Made by a program: the position numbers and the translations under genes
Shown: positions 36,613 to 47,761 of the stretch, piece after piece
Position numbering within the stretch: position 1 is the first letter of the stretch
Layout of the letters: the number at the start of each line of letters is the position of its first letter
The notes under the pieces: generated by a model
Told to the model about the DNA's origin: nothing
The model's database searches: none
What the model saw: only the letters and a program-made list of their open reading frames with translations
Source of the DNA: Isoperla grammatica
Taxonomy: Eukaryota; Arthropoda; Insecta; Plecoptera; Perlodidae
Reading direction: 5' to 3'
Assembly (NCBI GenBank): GCA_945910005.1
Contig: OX246746.1
Coordinates: 15,152,022-15,216,021, forward strand
Length of the DNA stretch: 64,000 nucleotides

Positions 36613-39007
36613 ATAAATCGTCTCCCACCTCCGCACTCCCACATTCTCTCAGAAAGAAACTTAACTTACCCTTATAAAAGCACCCACACACTTTATTTCT
36701 AACAAATCAAAATCTATATTTCCTGACTCCAGTGCAGGTTTGAAAGAAATATTTTTCTTATAACGCTTCCAGTTCGCACAAGACGGTAAACTTTTAGGTT
36801 GTTAAGAAAATATTTCGTCTTTTTAAATAACCAGAGAAAGAGATTTGTGAACAGTGGAGCTAAAATGGAAGCAAGACGTACGTTATAACGGTACACAGCC
36901 AAGGATATTATTATGCATTTTTCAAAAATTAGTGTGTCCGATTTACCTATGAAGAAATAGCATGGGCGTGCCAACGAAAAAGCTTGAAATAATAATAAGC
37001 GAGCTATTTCTTATGGCGGACAGTTAACGCACTCAAAATAATCAAATAAAATGTCTCCCACCCACCTCTTGTTATTGTCTCACAAAAAACACGCATAGAA
37101 GCTCTTTCTGACAGACGGTTTCGTAAACGAAGATGGCTCTACGGACAAATTCTAAACACATTTTATTGCTCTTAGCTAAATGAAGATACAAGCATATCTA
37201 CTCTCTTCTTTTCTACTTGCAAATGTATATCTTTCTAGACATCTTTCTTTTCATGAATGCTTTTTCTATTAACCTTTTCCTCTTTTCAGTTCTGAGTTCT
37301 TTTCAAGTATATCCATTCAACACAGACTGAATTTAAATGTTTCTTAACTTTGAACTCTCCTTTCCATCTATTTCCCTGTATATTTCAAAGAACGTGATTT
37401 GAATGGTTAGCTACGTCGCAACTTCAACTCATTTGAAACAGCAAATGTCGCATTTCTGTTCATTTTCAAAGGTAATGAATAACATGATATCTCGATCGAA
37501 ATCAACGTTATTATTGTTGCACCAAACTCAATGTGAATTTATTTCGAACAGAAACCAAAGTTATACGTCCATTTATAACGAGCGGTGTTATAACTCTAGT
37601 TGGACCTTCGGGCAGCAAACAGAGCAAAGCTTTCACGCAACCACATTGAATGACTTTATTGAAACAATACATCAAAACGGGGGTCACGGCGAGAACTCTA
37701 AAAGCTTTGGGAACAATTCAGGTGGGCACGGATTGATAATAACCGTGACCGTTAAAGCTCGTGACAAAAGCTTTACCGTTAACCTCACAATGAAGAGCGA
37801 CGGGCGGAAATAATGCAAACCAATTTAACACCTACTACATCAGTATTATCTTATTAGCGTTGCACTTCGAAAACTGGCTTGGGTACAGATGTTATGTGAT
37901 ATTTTAATCTCCATAATACTCCATGCACTCATGTAACTGTTAGGGAAAATATGAGACATAAATCCCAAATGCCACCCTATTCTCCTAAAATGCATAATAT
38001 CATCATACATGGTGTGCGTGGGTGGTGGGGGGGTGGGGAGGGGGGGGGGGGGGGACTTTTGTATGCTACACACGTATATTATCCGCTTTACCTTCTATTC
38101 TCGTAATACACAATGGCTGTATGATATTCAATATTCTAAGGTAGTATACAATATACAAGCACACATGAGGGTTCTGCTACAGTTATTGATTATTATTGTA
38201 ATCATATACGCTCCCATCTTTTTTTGTAATATATACAATTTTATTGTGTCACACTCAAACTCAATAGAATTAGAATGCACGTGAAAAAAAGCGTTTTGTG
38301 ATGTTGTAGATAATACCGTTAAATTGATTATACCCTAGTTTTACACCCATATATACAGACACATTTAATTTTAAACCCACCTCATACAGCACCAAATATA
38401 ACGCGAGTACATAAGGTAGATATGATGTACACAATCACATCGCAAGGCCGTGAAATGTACTTACTAAACTAAATAGAGCTGTGGCTAGACAGCTCAGTAA
38501 CATATATTGTCTTGGAGTGCAGGCATTCTGTACAATAAGACTATACTAAACTAAGTTTACAAAAAACGGAGTAAACAAATTAAAATAAGTTCACACATTA
38601 TCTTCACACATTATCTTCCGGTTAATGAGTCCTGGTGTTTGTTAATATGAGTTCAATCAAACTTTTCAACTATCTTATTTTTATTTACGTCATACATGTG
38701 TAGCTACAGTTTCTCAGCTTTACCTTACAGTCTGTAATGTTCAATTTTGTCTTTCGTTCTTGAAATAATTTTATAAGCTTTTTCATCGTTTTAATTTGTG
38801 ATTGAAATTCATCTTGATTTATGGATCCATGTATACTATCAATTAATCTTAAAACACATCGCATTAGCTTATCTTGTTAACGAGCATCTCGGATGCTCTT
38901 GGGACACAGTAACACTATTGCTTTTCTTGTCACAGGGTATTCTGTCATAAAATAATCTCATCAGATATCGTTTGCCTACCGCGTACACACAGCAATATAC
39001 GAATTAA
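36613..39007. other. No assignable gene; one 136-codon frame; G tract
   Basis: The plus-strand frame 37,403-37,813 encodes 136 residues, polar in the second half with a repeated GGHG (residues about 93-110), and ends KSDGRK. It is preceded by a pyrimidine stretch and CAG at about 37,271-37,290, but stops intervene before the frame, so no exon can be drawn. A terminal exon cannot be excluded. A G-rich tract lies at 38,009-38,055. A small hairpin GAGCATCTCGGATGCTC sits at about 38,882. Confidence 0.35.
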
Positions 39008-39728
39008 TAATTTTTCGTAGGAATCCCTGTTATAGGGTGCACATCAGCTTTACCTGAAGTGCCCCTCCCTTTTTCAGATGACTTTAAGTAGTAGTCAGGG
39101 GCTGACTGGGATAAAAGGCCCGGGATGCTGGATTATATACGGGGGGCCCACATGAGGCAGCGGGCGCAGCTAGGGTCGGGGGCGAAGCCCCAGCTGCCGG
39201 AGGCAAATACTCCGAGGGCGCAAAACCTTTTTTGGGGTGCATTGAATTTAATGGTCTAAAATACGATTTTAGGGCGCGATTAACAGAGGCCACCCTACCA
39301 GTAGCACTACCGGGCGCGTTTTTCAAATTTTAAGAAAACGATATTCAAGGTAGGACTACGGCCATTAGTGTTACAGTGACAAGAACTAAATATTATCACT
39401 CGCAAAATGCTAGCGTGCAATATACAGAATATCAGCAATATACCGAGAAGTATTTACATCATAGAAACTTTCTGGTGGCAGCCCGGGGGCCCGGACTGCC
39501 AAAGGGCCCGAATTTGCGGCCGCGCCTGAAACTAGGTACATTAGGGTGTTTGGATATTTGGGAAGGAATGCCCAAGGGCTGATAGTATGACTCAGTCCAC
39601 CACTCGTCTTCACGACTGTGGAAAAGCTCGGAAAAACTTCAGTCAGAATTTTTAGTGGTGGCCCGAATCGAACCGGTGACCTCCAGAATTAGAGTCTCGC
39701 GTCCTACCGCTGAGCCACCTCTATATCG
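39008..39728 (-). mobile_element. SINE-1 copy 5, split by an insertion
   Basis: The 3' end (TTTTTCGTAGGAATCCCTG) is at 39,011-39,085. The central domain and head (complement of GAAGGAATGCCCAAGGGC to CCACCTCTATATCGGT) are at about 39,540-39,728. The two parts join at the same point of the family consensus once 39,096-39,528 is removed. Confidence 0.88.
39096..39528. mobile_element. GC-rich hAT-like insertion inside SINE-1
   Basis: The left end is CAGGGGCTGACTGGG and the right end reads, in complement, CAGGCGCGGCCGC. These are weak inverted repeats with CAG/CTG ends. Subterminal GGCCCGGG and GGGCCCGG face each other, and GGGGGCGAAGCCCC lies inside. The SINE segment AACTAGGTA seems to be represented on both sides in altered form (AAGTAGTAGT and AAACTAGGTA), which could be a worn target duplication. 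No transposase. Confidence 0.55.
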
Positions 39729-40502
39729 GTACAGTAATATTATAGTTGTACGCCATTCTATAAGCTATTCTCATGCCGATTGTCGACGAAATAGATAAGT
39801 CCAATAGTTGAACTTAATTTTGTACCACTGTAAGCCATACCATCTACCTGATACGGGCTGCCCCATGAGTGATAAATTTAAACCTTTTTTTGGAATGCTG
39901 AAAATCTCAAACACAATGGGTGTAAAACTAAAATGAGGCTATAGTGCACTCTACTATAATACCACTTTCATATGAATCTATATGAGTTATGAAATAACAC
40001 CAGGAATTTGTGGACTTTCGTAAAAAAAAAGCGTGTATGAATTGTGCATTCCTACGGTAATAAAATAATGATGTCAGCATACGAATAGTTACAGTGTAGG
40101 AACTAGGAACTATATTTAAGAAATTGTATGGCCTAATGTTCGACTATATTGAACACATTTAAGCTATTAAAAGAATGCAATTTTATTTTCACTACTGAGC
40201 GAAGTCATCAAATTACCAACGCATCTCACAGGCTCATCCATTTAATTTAACTTGACCATTCAAGAACTAATTTGTGTTTGAGGTTTATCACCTAGACATT
40301 TCGCCACCGTCCATAAATCTGGCGAATAATTTCTACTTGTTGTGTCCGATAAAGCGGACAGATGGCCGTGTGGTTCCCAGTTTCACAGCTGTTACGCAAT
40401 CCCGCGGTGGCCGCGCTCGCGCTAGCAATATCACGTACACTCGGCAGCAAAACGTGCGGATATCATAATATTTGCTTTATTTAGCCTGGTTTAAACAAAG
40501 AA
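39729..40502. other. No gene recognised
   Basis: A 64-codon frame (40,274-40,468) has no motif. A GC-rich patch at about 40,400-40,450 (CCGCGGTGGCCGCGCTCGCG) stands out from the AT-rich surroundings. Confidence 0.4.
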
Positions 40503-40766
40503 TTTAAGCGGAAGTGAACCCTTTCAATGGCTAATTCATGTTGTAGGCTATAGTAAAATTTTGAGTTCGTAACCTTATAAAGTTATTTTTTCTACATGAA
40601 AGAACCTTTTTCATAATTAAAAAATCTAATTTTTTAAGCAGAAGTGAACCCTTTCAATAGCGAATTCATGCTGTAGGTTATAGTAAAATTTAAGTCCATA
40701 ACCTTATAAAGTTATTTTTTATATATGAAAGAACCTTTTTCATAGTAAAAAAATCTAATTTTTTAA
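40503..40766. repeat. 130-bp tandem duplication (two copies)
   Basis: GAAGTGAACCCTTTCAATGG (40,511) and GAAGTGAACCCTTTCAATAG (40,641) start equivalent blocks. They run through CATAACCTTATAAAGTTATT and ATGAAAGAACCTTTTTCATA to AAAAAATCTAATTTTTTAA. Identity is about 90 per cent by eye. Confidence 0.9.
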
Positions 40767-42170
40767 AGAAATTTCGAAAAATATGGGCTTTTGAGTATTT
40801 TCAGAATTATAAGGTGAAATTTTTTTTTTACAAGCTAATACAAGATCATAATTATAGCTTTCTGGAATATCATATTTTTTGCAATTTTTTTCAACCCTGA
40901 AATATTTATGAATTTATAAAAGTTCTGGGACATTTGAAGACATCCGTATTTTGTCTACTTTTTACACATCTTCATTCTGAATTACTTCCGAAAGGCATGT
41001 CAGTTATGGTAGAGAAACGGGGAAAAATTACCCGAAGGGAAAGTTTGAACCACATAATTTTTAAAATCATTAAGAAGTCAGTGTGGTGTATTTGAAAGCT
41101 GGGAAAAATACAGCTGGTTGGTGTCCATCATAATGGGCAATTCCACCGAATGGGATTTATTTCAGTATTGAGTAACGAATAAGCGTCAGTTTTGGAGAAA
41201 CTGTAAAATATCATACAATAATTATTATCAAAGGGATTTCAAATTTTCGCATGACAAAATTAATATCAACATATTATCAGAAAGTTTAATTAGAAGATTT
41301 GTTGAGATTTGTAATATGTGATTGTGTTAAGACTTTTGTTGATCATTATTGGGTTGTTTCATAAAATGTATTCCGAAAGCCATGACGAAGTTTAATTATT
41401 TCAAACTATGTTTTCAGCTAGTACAACAATGAATATTCCATAGTCTACCTGTTGAGTGTTTGCCTTATGGCAATTTTATTATTGACAAGAAAAAACGAAC
41501 ATGGCACCAAAATAGCAATAAGTATAGCTAATATTTGAATGTGAATATTTGTATGAATTATAAAAATTTTAAATTTTAAAACGGTATGTTTTGTAGCTCC
41601 ATATAACTTCCAAATTCTGTATATAAAAGCCAAGTGACTAATATCCAATGCAACACATTTATGAAGATTTGGGGCCAGTTGTGAGTGAAACAATTTTAAT
41701 TTTTTCGCTGCAGTCGCAAAATAAGTTGCACAACTGAGGTGCTTGTGTACCATGCAGTTTTAATTGAATATCTTTAAAATTTTGTTGTTGGACAATAAAC
41801 AAGTTGATTTTAAAACTGTGCTCATCATTTGACATGCTCAATAAATATTTGCCATGTGAGTTTAAGTGTTAACGAATAGATTGCGTCAAAGATATATCTA
41901 AATCATTGTTGCGAGTCTACAGTTATCACAAGTTTGATAAATGGGAACCTAGATGGGAGTAGGCTACATACGTCAAGCTGACAATAGTTTATTATCTTGT
42001 GTTCATCAACCTTTTTTCATTCCAAGTATTTTCATGTAACTGATTTTGGATGTAAGAGAAGATTAGTATTTTCATTATTTAGATGATAAATCTATTTAAA
42101 AAAAAAAGTTAAATAAGTAAAAAAATATTAGTTTTAATTTTTCTCCGATACCTAAATTAATATAACAACC
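40767..42170. other. AT-rich DNA, no gene recognised
   Basis: Two overlapping minus-strand frames (102 and 60 codons, 41,445-41,841) share the same DNA and have no motif. No repeats are visible. Confidence 0.4.
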
Positions 42171-42364
42171 AAGCCCCAACCCCAACGTCGGTATCGGCAT
42201 TGCAATCACAATCCGGAATTCGTGACAAAGTTAATTCAATGGTTCCTATGGCACAATTCACAATAAAATCGTAATGTCGTAATGATTTATCATGAGAAAA
42301 ATATGTAAAATCGCAACCCCGATCCCGATTAAGATTACAAAGCCGACAATTATGGTTAAAGCTT
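42171..42364 (+). mobile_element. 193-bp MITE family, copy 2
   Basis: The ends are AAGCCCCAACCCCAAC and AATTATGGTTAAAGCTT. The interior CATTGCAATCACAATCC, TTCACAATAAAATCGTAATG and GATCCCGATTAAGATTAC matches copy 3 (44,498-44,690) in the same orientation. Confidence 0.8.
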
Positions 42365-43269
42365 TAGAGTCCTCATAATATAAACCATCTGAAACTCGCG
42401 GGGTAACAATGAAGTCGGTATAACAGTTCACACCTGAATAGTACCAAATATAGCCACTACGATCGTACCAGGACAAACAGTAAAAACGGTCGGACCAGAG
42501 TCAAACTTCTGTATCTACATTATTGCTCGGACTGAACCCAAGATCCCTCTAGCGGGGGTAGTTTAAAACATCTGACCTGCAGCGGCGCCCCAAGCGGAAT
42601 TCTAACGCACTCTATCGTAGACTTCGAGCACTACCTTCCACGGAGGGAAGTGCCCAAAGTCTACGATAGAGTGCATTAATTTCTGAGTTCCCAACAGAGC
42701 TACCAACGTACCGTACTAAAAATAAAGTTAAATTCACTAGCAATAAAATAGCAACAGGTTACATATAAAACCCCCTGAGAACAATGTTGATATTTAATGA
42801 AAGTATTGTGTTTGTTTACTGACTCAGTATAAAGCTAGGTCAAGGTCATATAGCAGCGACCGAGTCAGATACATCACACATCGCCTTGCAGGGGTCGTCA
42901 TAAGAAGGGGGGGGGGGGGGGGGCTCGTGGTGGGTCGGTGGATGTAGAAGAATGTGGGAATTGGAAGAGGAAAGATGATGAGATAAAAAAAAAAAAAAAT
43001 ATATAATAAAAAACCGGTCAGTCGGTCCACGAGAATGGACCCACCTCGAACAGATTAAGTTATTGATGTAGCCTTAGTGAATATAATTATTCAGTAGTGG
43101 ATTGAGAACAATTATTCATTATTTCAAATGAATAATAATAATGTTTCGTACGATACCTGCCAATGTCCATAAAGAGAAAATTCAATGAATTCAAGTTTCG
43201 ACCTTTCTTCAAGTGATTAACTATTATTGCGTATTTATTATTGGTATTGCGGTATTTGTTATAGTTAAG
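42365..43269. other. No gene recognised; poly-G at 42,907-42,923
   Basis: Apart from the 18-bp inverted repeat and a run of 17 G, this stretch holds only short frames, including a Pro-rich by-product on the minus strand at 42,824-43,030. Confidence 0.45.
42607..42674. repeat. Perfect 18-bp inverted repeat
   Basis: GCACTCTATCGTAGACTT and AAGTCTACGATAGAGTGC flank a 32-base centre that itself has CTTCC and GGAAG. It sits in an otherwise GC-richer patch (42,540-42,680) and would form a stable stem in RNA or single-stranded DNA. No element family recognised. Confidence 0.85.
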
Positions 43270-43438
43270 AAGCAATGTCCGAGGGCTGTTGACTTAATGC
43301 CAGCCTTGCATTATAACCTTATGATCCAAGAAACACCCACGGGGAAAAACTTTTTCAGGATTGCCAGTGGACGGTGTCGAACCGAGGACCTCCCGAATTA
43401 GTCTCCCGTACGTCTCACCGTTGAGCCATCTCTATCGA
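43270..43438 (-). mobile_element. SINE-1 copy 6, 3'-truncated and diverged
   Basis: The head (complement of GTCTCACCGTTGAGCCATC) and central domain (complement of GCAATGTCCGAGGGC) are present, but the 3' GTGCACCC domain is missing. Many substitutions suggest an older copy. The B box reads GGTTCGACACCG. Confidence 0.8.
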
Positions 43439-43523
43439 TTTCATTCAAGTGAATCATGGTTCAGTTCTTGGCCATAAAAACCATACTAGAAAATTAGAAG
43501 ATTTTTAGACCAACATACCCATT

Positions 43524-43541
43524 TACCCGGCTCCTCCACCA
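43524..43541 (-). other. tRNA-Ala primer-binding-like motif
   Basis: The minus strand reads TGGTGGAGGAGCCGGGTA, one mismatch from the motif at 5,824. No polyadenylation signal or LTR border is obvious at the expected side, so this may be an isolated relic. Confidence 0.35.
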
Positions 43542-44497
43542 ATTGTTGAATCTCTATATAAATGTCAACACTGTAGTTTTAACTGACCGTTTTTTTTTTT
43601 TAATATCCACTTCAAAAATATCATTAATCCATATTTTTCATAAAATAAATGCTCGTTTGGGCTACGGGGCAGTCTGTTGGTTATTTTAGCTTCCTAACCA
43701 TATAATATCTCTCTCCATTCCCTCATTCAAAGCCAATTTTTTATTCTTTCCTTATTTCTAGATAATTCTATTCCCTTTGCGAATTCCTCTCAGCCTCAAC
43801 ACAATGTAGGTACTATAGACACTTTGGTTTAGTTTTGTTAGTTTAGTTTATTTGTAGCCTGCATTATTTTTGTTATTTATTTTTGCGTATGTACTGCTCG
43901 TAGCAGAACAGACCTGAAAATATTTTACTTTGGCTCGAGGACCCACCAAAAACACTACAACAAACATAATCCAGTATATCAGTGATGGCAGTGAACCAGG
44001 TAACAATAGCTGTACTACTAAAATGGAAAGAAGAACAAATAGAACTATACTTGATTTTCTATAGGCGTGAATAATGATCAAGGTTAAGGCATTAGTGGCC
44101 TGAAGAACCACTGATTTCTGGAGAGTTTTGTATACTTCACGTCTTGATCGTTAACCGTTGGCTTGCTGTGGAGTGAAGTAGTTATTACATAAGATACATT
44201 CGTGTTTATTTGAGACGTTTATGGCGTTATGATCGACCATATTCCACCAAACAGTTCTATAAAATGTTGTTGATGGTAAATTATTCTCCCTAGCTAGGAA
44301 GCATTGCCAACATAATATTGTGTTGGTTAATTACTTGAGAGCCGCATTTAAAACTGATTTATTCCATATGCGTTATTTCCAATTATGTGATGTTGTACGT
44401 GTAAAACTTTGTGATATGATTTTTCTCGACTTCAGCTTACACGGTTTGAGAGATGCATTCTCTTAGAAATCAATAAATAGCCATCTATCGCAGTGTT
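43542..44497. other. No gene recognised
   Basis: An 87-codon minus-strand frame (43,848-44,111) is hydrophobic (one segment could span a membrane), but no family is recognisable and no start context or exon border supports it. Confidence 0.4.
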
Positions 44498-44690
44498 AAG
44501 CCCCAACCACAATCATCGGGGTATCGGGATCGCAATCGCAATTCGAAAATCGTGAAAAAGTTAACTTGCATGGTTCTTATGACGCTTCACAATAAAATCG
44601 TAATGTCGTAATGATTTTGCATGATACAATGAACGATTGCGATCCCGATCCCGATAACTATCACGATGCTGACAATTGTGGTTGAGGCTT
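44498..44690 (+). mobile_element. 193-bp MITE family, copy 3 (best ends)
   Basis: The ends AAGCCCCAACCACAAT and ATTGTGGTTGAGGCTT are inverted repeats. Subterminal GGGATCGCAATCGCAATTC and GATTGCGATCCCGATCCC also pair. The interior has TCGTGAAAAAGTTAAC and CACAATAAAATCGTAATG. A TTA or TA flank is possible on both sides, but it is not diagnostic. Confidence 0.82.
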
Positions 44691-45885
44691 TATTGTGTCT
44701 TCTTGGAAACACACACTCAAGATTGTTATTATTGTAACAAAGAAATCACCCTTAGGGACTTGAAACACAATCTGCGGCAAAGGGTAGACTCTATATTAAT
44801 ACAACCCCAAATTCACGTCTTTTAATAATATTTTGAAAACGCTACTACAGAATATTAAAAACATTGTAAGTTAAACGATGAAGTTTAATAAGACCTAAAA
44901 TCTGGAGTCAAAAATTGTCAAGAAATTTTGTCGTTAAGGAGAAAGTAAATAATTTATTTAATTTAATCTTCAAATCAAAAGTTATGTCTTTGCACAGTTT
45001 TAACGTAGAATCGGTTCTTACTGTCCATCGTTGAAAAGTGTGTATTAGTGCGAACAAAATCTTCTTTGGAAAAAGTTCTTGATTAATATTGTATACATAT
45101 ATACTAACAATGTCAGTTACCATTACTGGAGTTTACATTGCACATTTGAATACTACACAGTTCCAATCTATATGGGTTTAGCTTCATGGGACCACAAAGT
45201 GTATCTAAGAACTTACAAGACTCTATCCCCTCAATATGGAGTAAACGTTGAACACTAATGCCATGTAAATGATTATAGAAACTCTCTATATATTCATAGA
45301 TTGCTGCAAGTAATGTAGACTTACAGATTACGCTCACCTTCTTCGCATAGAACGAGGATTTGAAAGCAATGCAAGCACAAACTGAACAATAAGAGAAATC
45401 ACTATTCCACTTCTAAGCACTTGCTGTCTTATTACGGAAGACCCAGGGATTTTGGAATAAACTCTATACGCGGTACAAGAATGAATTGACCTATTTCTCG
45501 TAGAACGTACATATTCAACCTAACGGTACGTACACAAATTTAGTGCAAGTTAAAATGTATTTCTCTCTGCGTCCCACCCTGCGGTAATACGAACTATCAT
45601 TTTTGTCTAGTTAATAAAGCCATAAAATGTTCGGTATAAATTCACCCCGGGCGCCCTCAACGCCGCAACGCGTACTTAGTTCACCAGTATGAGACCATGA
45701 GAAGACAGATGCGGCCTTTGCGCAGATAAAACAGAACCCTAAAGATATCACTCTGTCTTGTTATACACCGAAACACGATACTTATTTACAACTGAACATT
45801 GACGTTAATGTTTTAGATAACACGAGAAATTTCACAGCGTTTCGAGTAGCTTGTCGATCTTATTTTGAAAACAAACTCATGTGTA
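44691..45885. other. AT-rich DNA, no gene recognised
   Basis: Frames of 71 and 74 codons (44,908-45,337, minus) are present. The second contains IYEYIESFYN, which loosely recalls a stretch of some bacterial transposases, but the rest does not follow and I do not assign it. Confidence 0.35.
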
Positions 45886-46446
45886 GAGAGACCTGCACGG
45901 GTCTGAAATATGTTATCCGCAACCGAACCGCAACCGCCAAGTTAAAACTCAACCCGCACTTGCAAATTAAAAAAACCGTATCCATCCGCATTCGCACCCG
46001 CGAGATAAAAAGTTTATCCACACCCGCAAACCGCCAAACTTTCTTGGCTTTTTAAAATTATTTTTGTGAGCAAAATGTGAGATATAAACAATATTATAAG
46101 GAAATCATGCTGTAATCTAATTGATTTGTATTCTTGTCATCACAAAATCATATTTTTGTATCATATGATCATACTTCTGTTTTGATAAAACCAGTAGATA
46201 ATAAATATTAAGTAGTTTTGAAAATTTGAGAAATTCTGTTTTTTAACCCGCAACCGCACCCGCACCCGCACCCGCATTCTCAACGTGAGCAACCCGCAGT
46301 CCGCACCCGACAAGCAATCGTAACTTAAAACGTATAATTTATTTATTTTAACTATAATTTTTTATATCATTATAATTATAACATATTTATATCAGTATTA
46401 TCATAATCATTATCATTAAAACTGACAGCGGGTACCCAGGTCTCTG
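45886..46446. mobile_element. hAT-like element with ACCCGC subterminal repeats
   Basis: The left end GAGAGACCTGCACGGGT and the right end, in complement, CAGAGACCTGGGTACCCGC share AGAGACCTG. Subterminal regions carry many CCGCA / ACCCGC units on the same strand (45,920-46,040 and 46,245-46,315), a pattern I know from animal non-autonomous hATs. An 8-bp duplication is not preserved (CATGTGTA against TAAACACA). The interior is AT-rich without coding potential. Confidence 0.6.
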
Positions 46447-46621
46447 TAAACACAACACTCCATAATAACGTAAAACGTAAAAGTATTGCCCACAATTCAT
46501 ATTGGTTTTATTTTTTTAAACATTGCATTAGAACATGTTAAATGTGAATGTTACACTTTTTTCACAAGTAACTTTGTTTGTATGGATAATTTTAATAACG
46601 ATAAAGCGGTGTCAACAATCT

Positions 46622-47761
46622 TTTAACCAAATACGCATCATTTTTTAACTAAACCCTGATATGTTTCGGGCCCCCCATAGTAAATGCTTAATACGCCATA
46701 TACTATCTATGCAAATATAACTTCCAATCTGCGTGACACTCCACAGTTTTTCAGTAATTGACCCAGGTTCGTACCTCCGTGACGGCAATATTACAGCATT
46801 AACCAAATACGCATCATTTTTTAACTAAACCCTGATATGTTTCACGCGACCAATAGTAAATTATTAATCTAAACTATATAACCTATACATACGTTTTTCC
46901 AATCTGCGTGACACCGCACAGTGTTTGAGTAATTGACCCAGGTTCGTTTCTCCGTTAGGGAAATAATACCCCATTAACCAAATACGCATCATTTTTTAAC
47001 TAAACCCTGATATGTTTTGCGCTACCTATAGTAAATTATTTGTCTGCAATATATAACCTAAACATACATGTTTTCCAATCTGAATGACACCCCACACTGT
47101 TTGAGTAATTGATCTAGGTTCGTATCTCCGTTAGGGAAATAATACCTCAATAACGAAATGCGCATCATTTTTTTAAATAAACCCTGATATTTTTCGCGCC
47201 ATCTATAGTAAATTATTAATCTGCAATATATAATCTGTGCACACATGATTTTCAATCTGCGTGACACCTCACAGTTTTTGAGTAATTGACCCAGGTTCGT
47301 ACCTCCGTGAGGGCAATAATATCCCAATAACCAAATGCATATCATTTTTATAACTAAACCCTAATATGTTTCGCGCCACCAAGAGTAAACTATTAATCTG
47401 CATTGTATAACCTATGCACACATTATTTCATATCTGCGTGACACCTCACAGTGTTTTTAAGTATTTGACCCAGGTTCGAAGTGAGGGAAATAATACCCCA
47501 TTAACCAAATGCGCGTCATTTTTTAACTAAACCCTGATATGTTGCGCGCCACCCATAGTAAATGCTTAATACGCCATATACAACCTATGCAAATATCATT
47601 TCCAATCTGCGTGACACCCTACACTTTTTGAGTAATTGACCCAGGTTCGTACCTCCGTGCGGGAAATAATACCCCAATAACGAAATGTGCATCATTTTTT
47701 TAACTAAACCCTGATATGTTTTACGCCATCTATATAGTTAATTATTAATCTGCATTATATC
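46622..47761. repeat. 176-bp satellite, about 6.5 units
   Basis: AACCAAATACGCATCATTTT or its variants recur at 46,625, 46,801, 46,976, 47,152, 47,329, 47,503 and 47,679 (spacings 174-177). Units are perhaps 85-90 per cent alike. Each also contains AATCTGCGTGACACC and GACCCAGGTTCGTACCTCC. The last resembles an RNA polymerase III B box with one mismatch. Minus-strand frames here are by-products. Confidence 0.95.

Noticed and set aside
45113..45337. Frame containing IYEYIESFYN, similar to a stretch of some bacterial insertion-sequence transposases
   Set aside because: The similarity is about ten residues, the expected catalytic motifs are absent, and the rest of the frame does not follow the family.
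47058..47345. 95-codon minus-strand frame with internal repeats
   Set aside because: It lies wholly inside the 176-bp satellite. The internal repeat is the satellite period.
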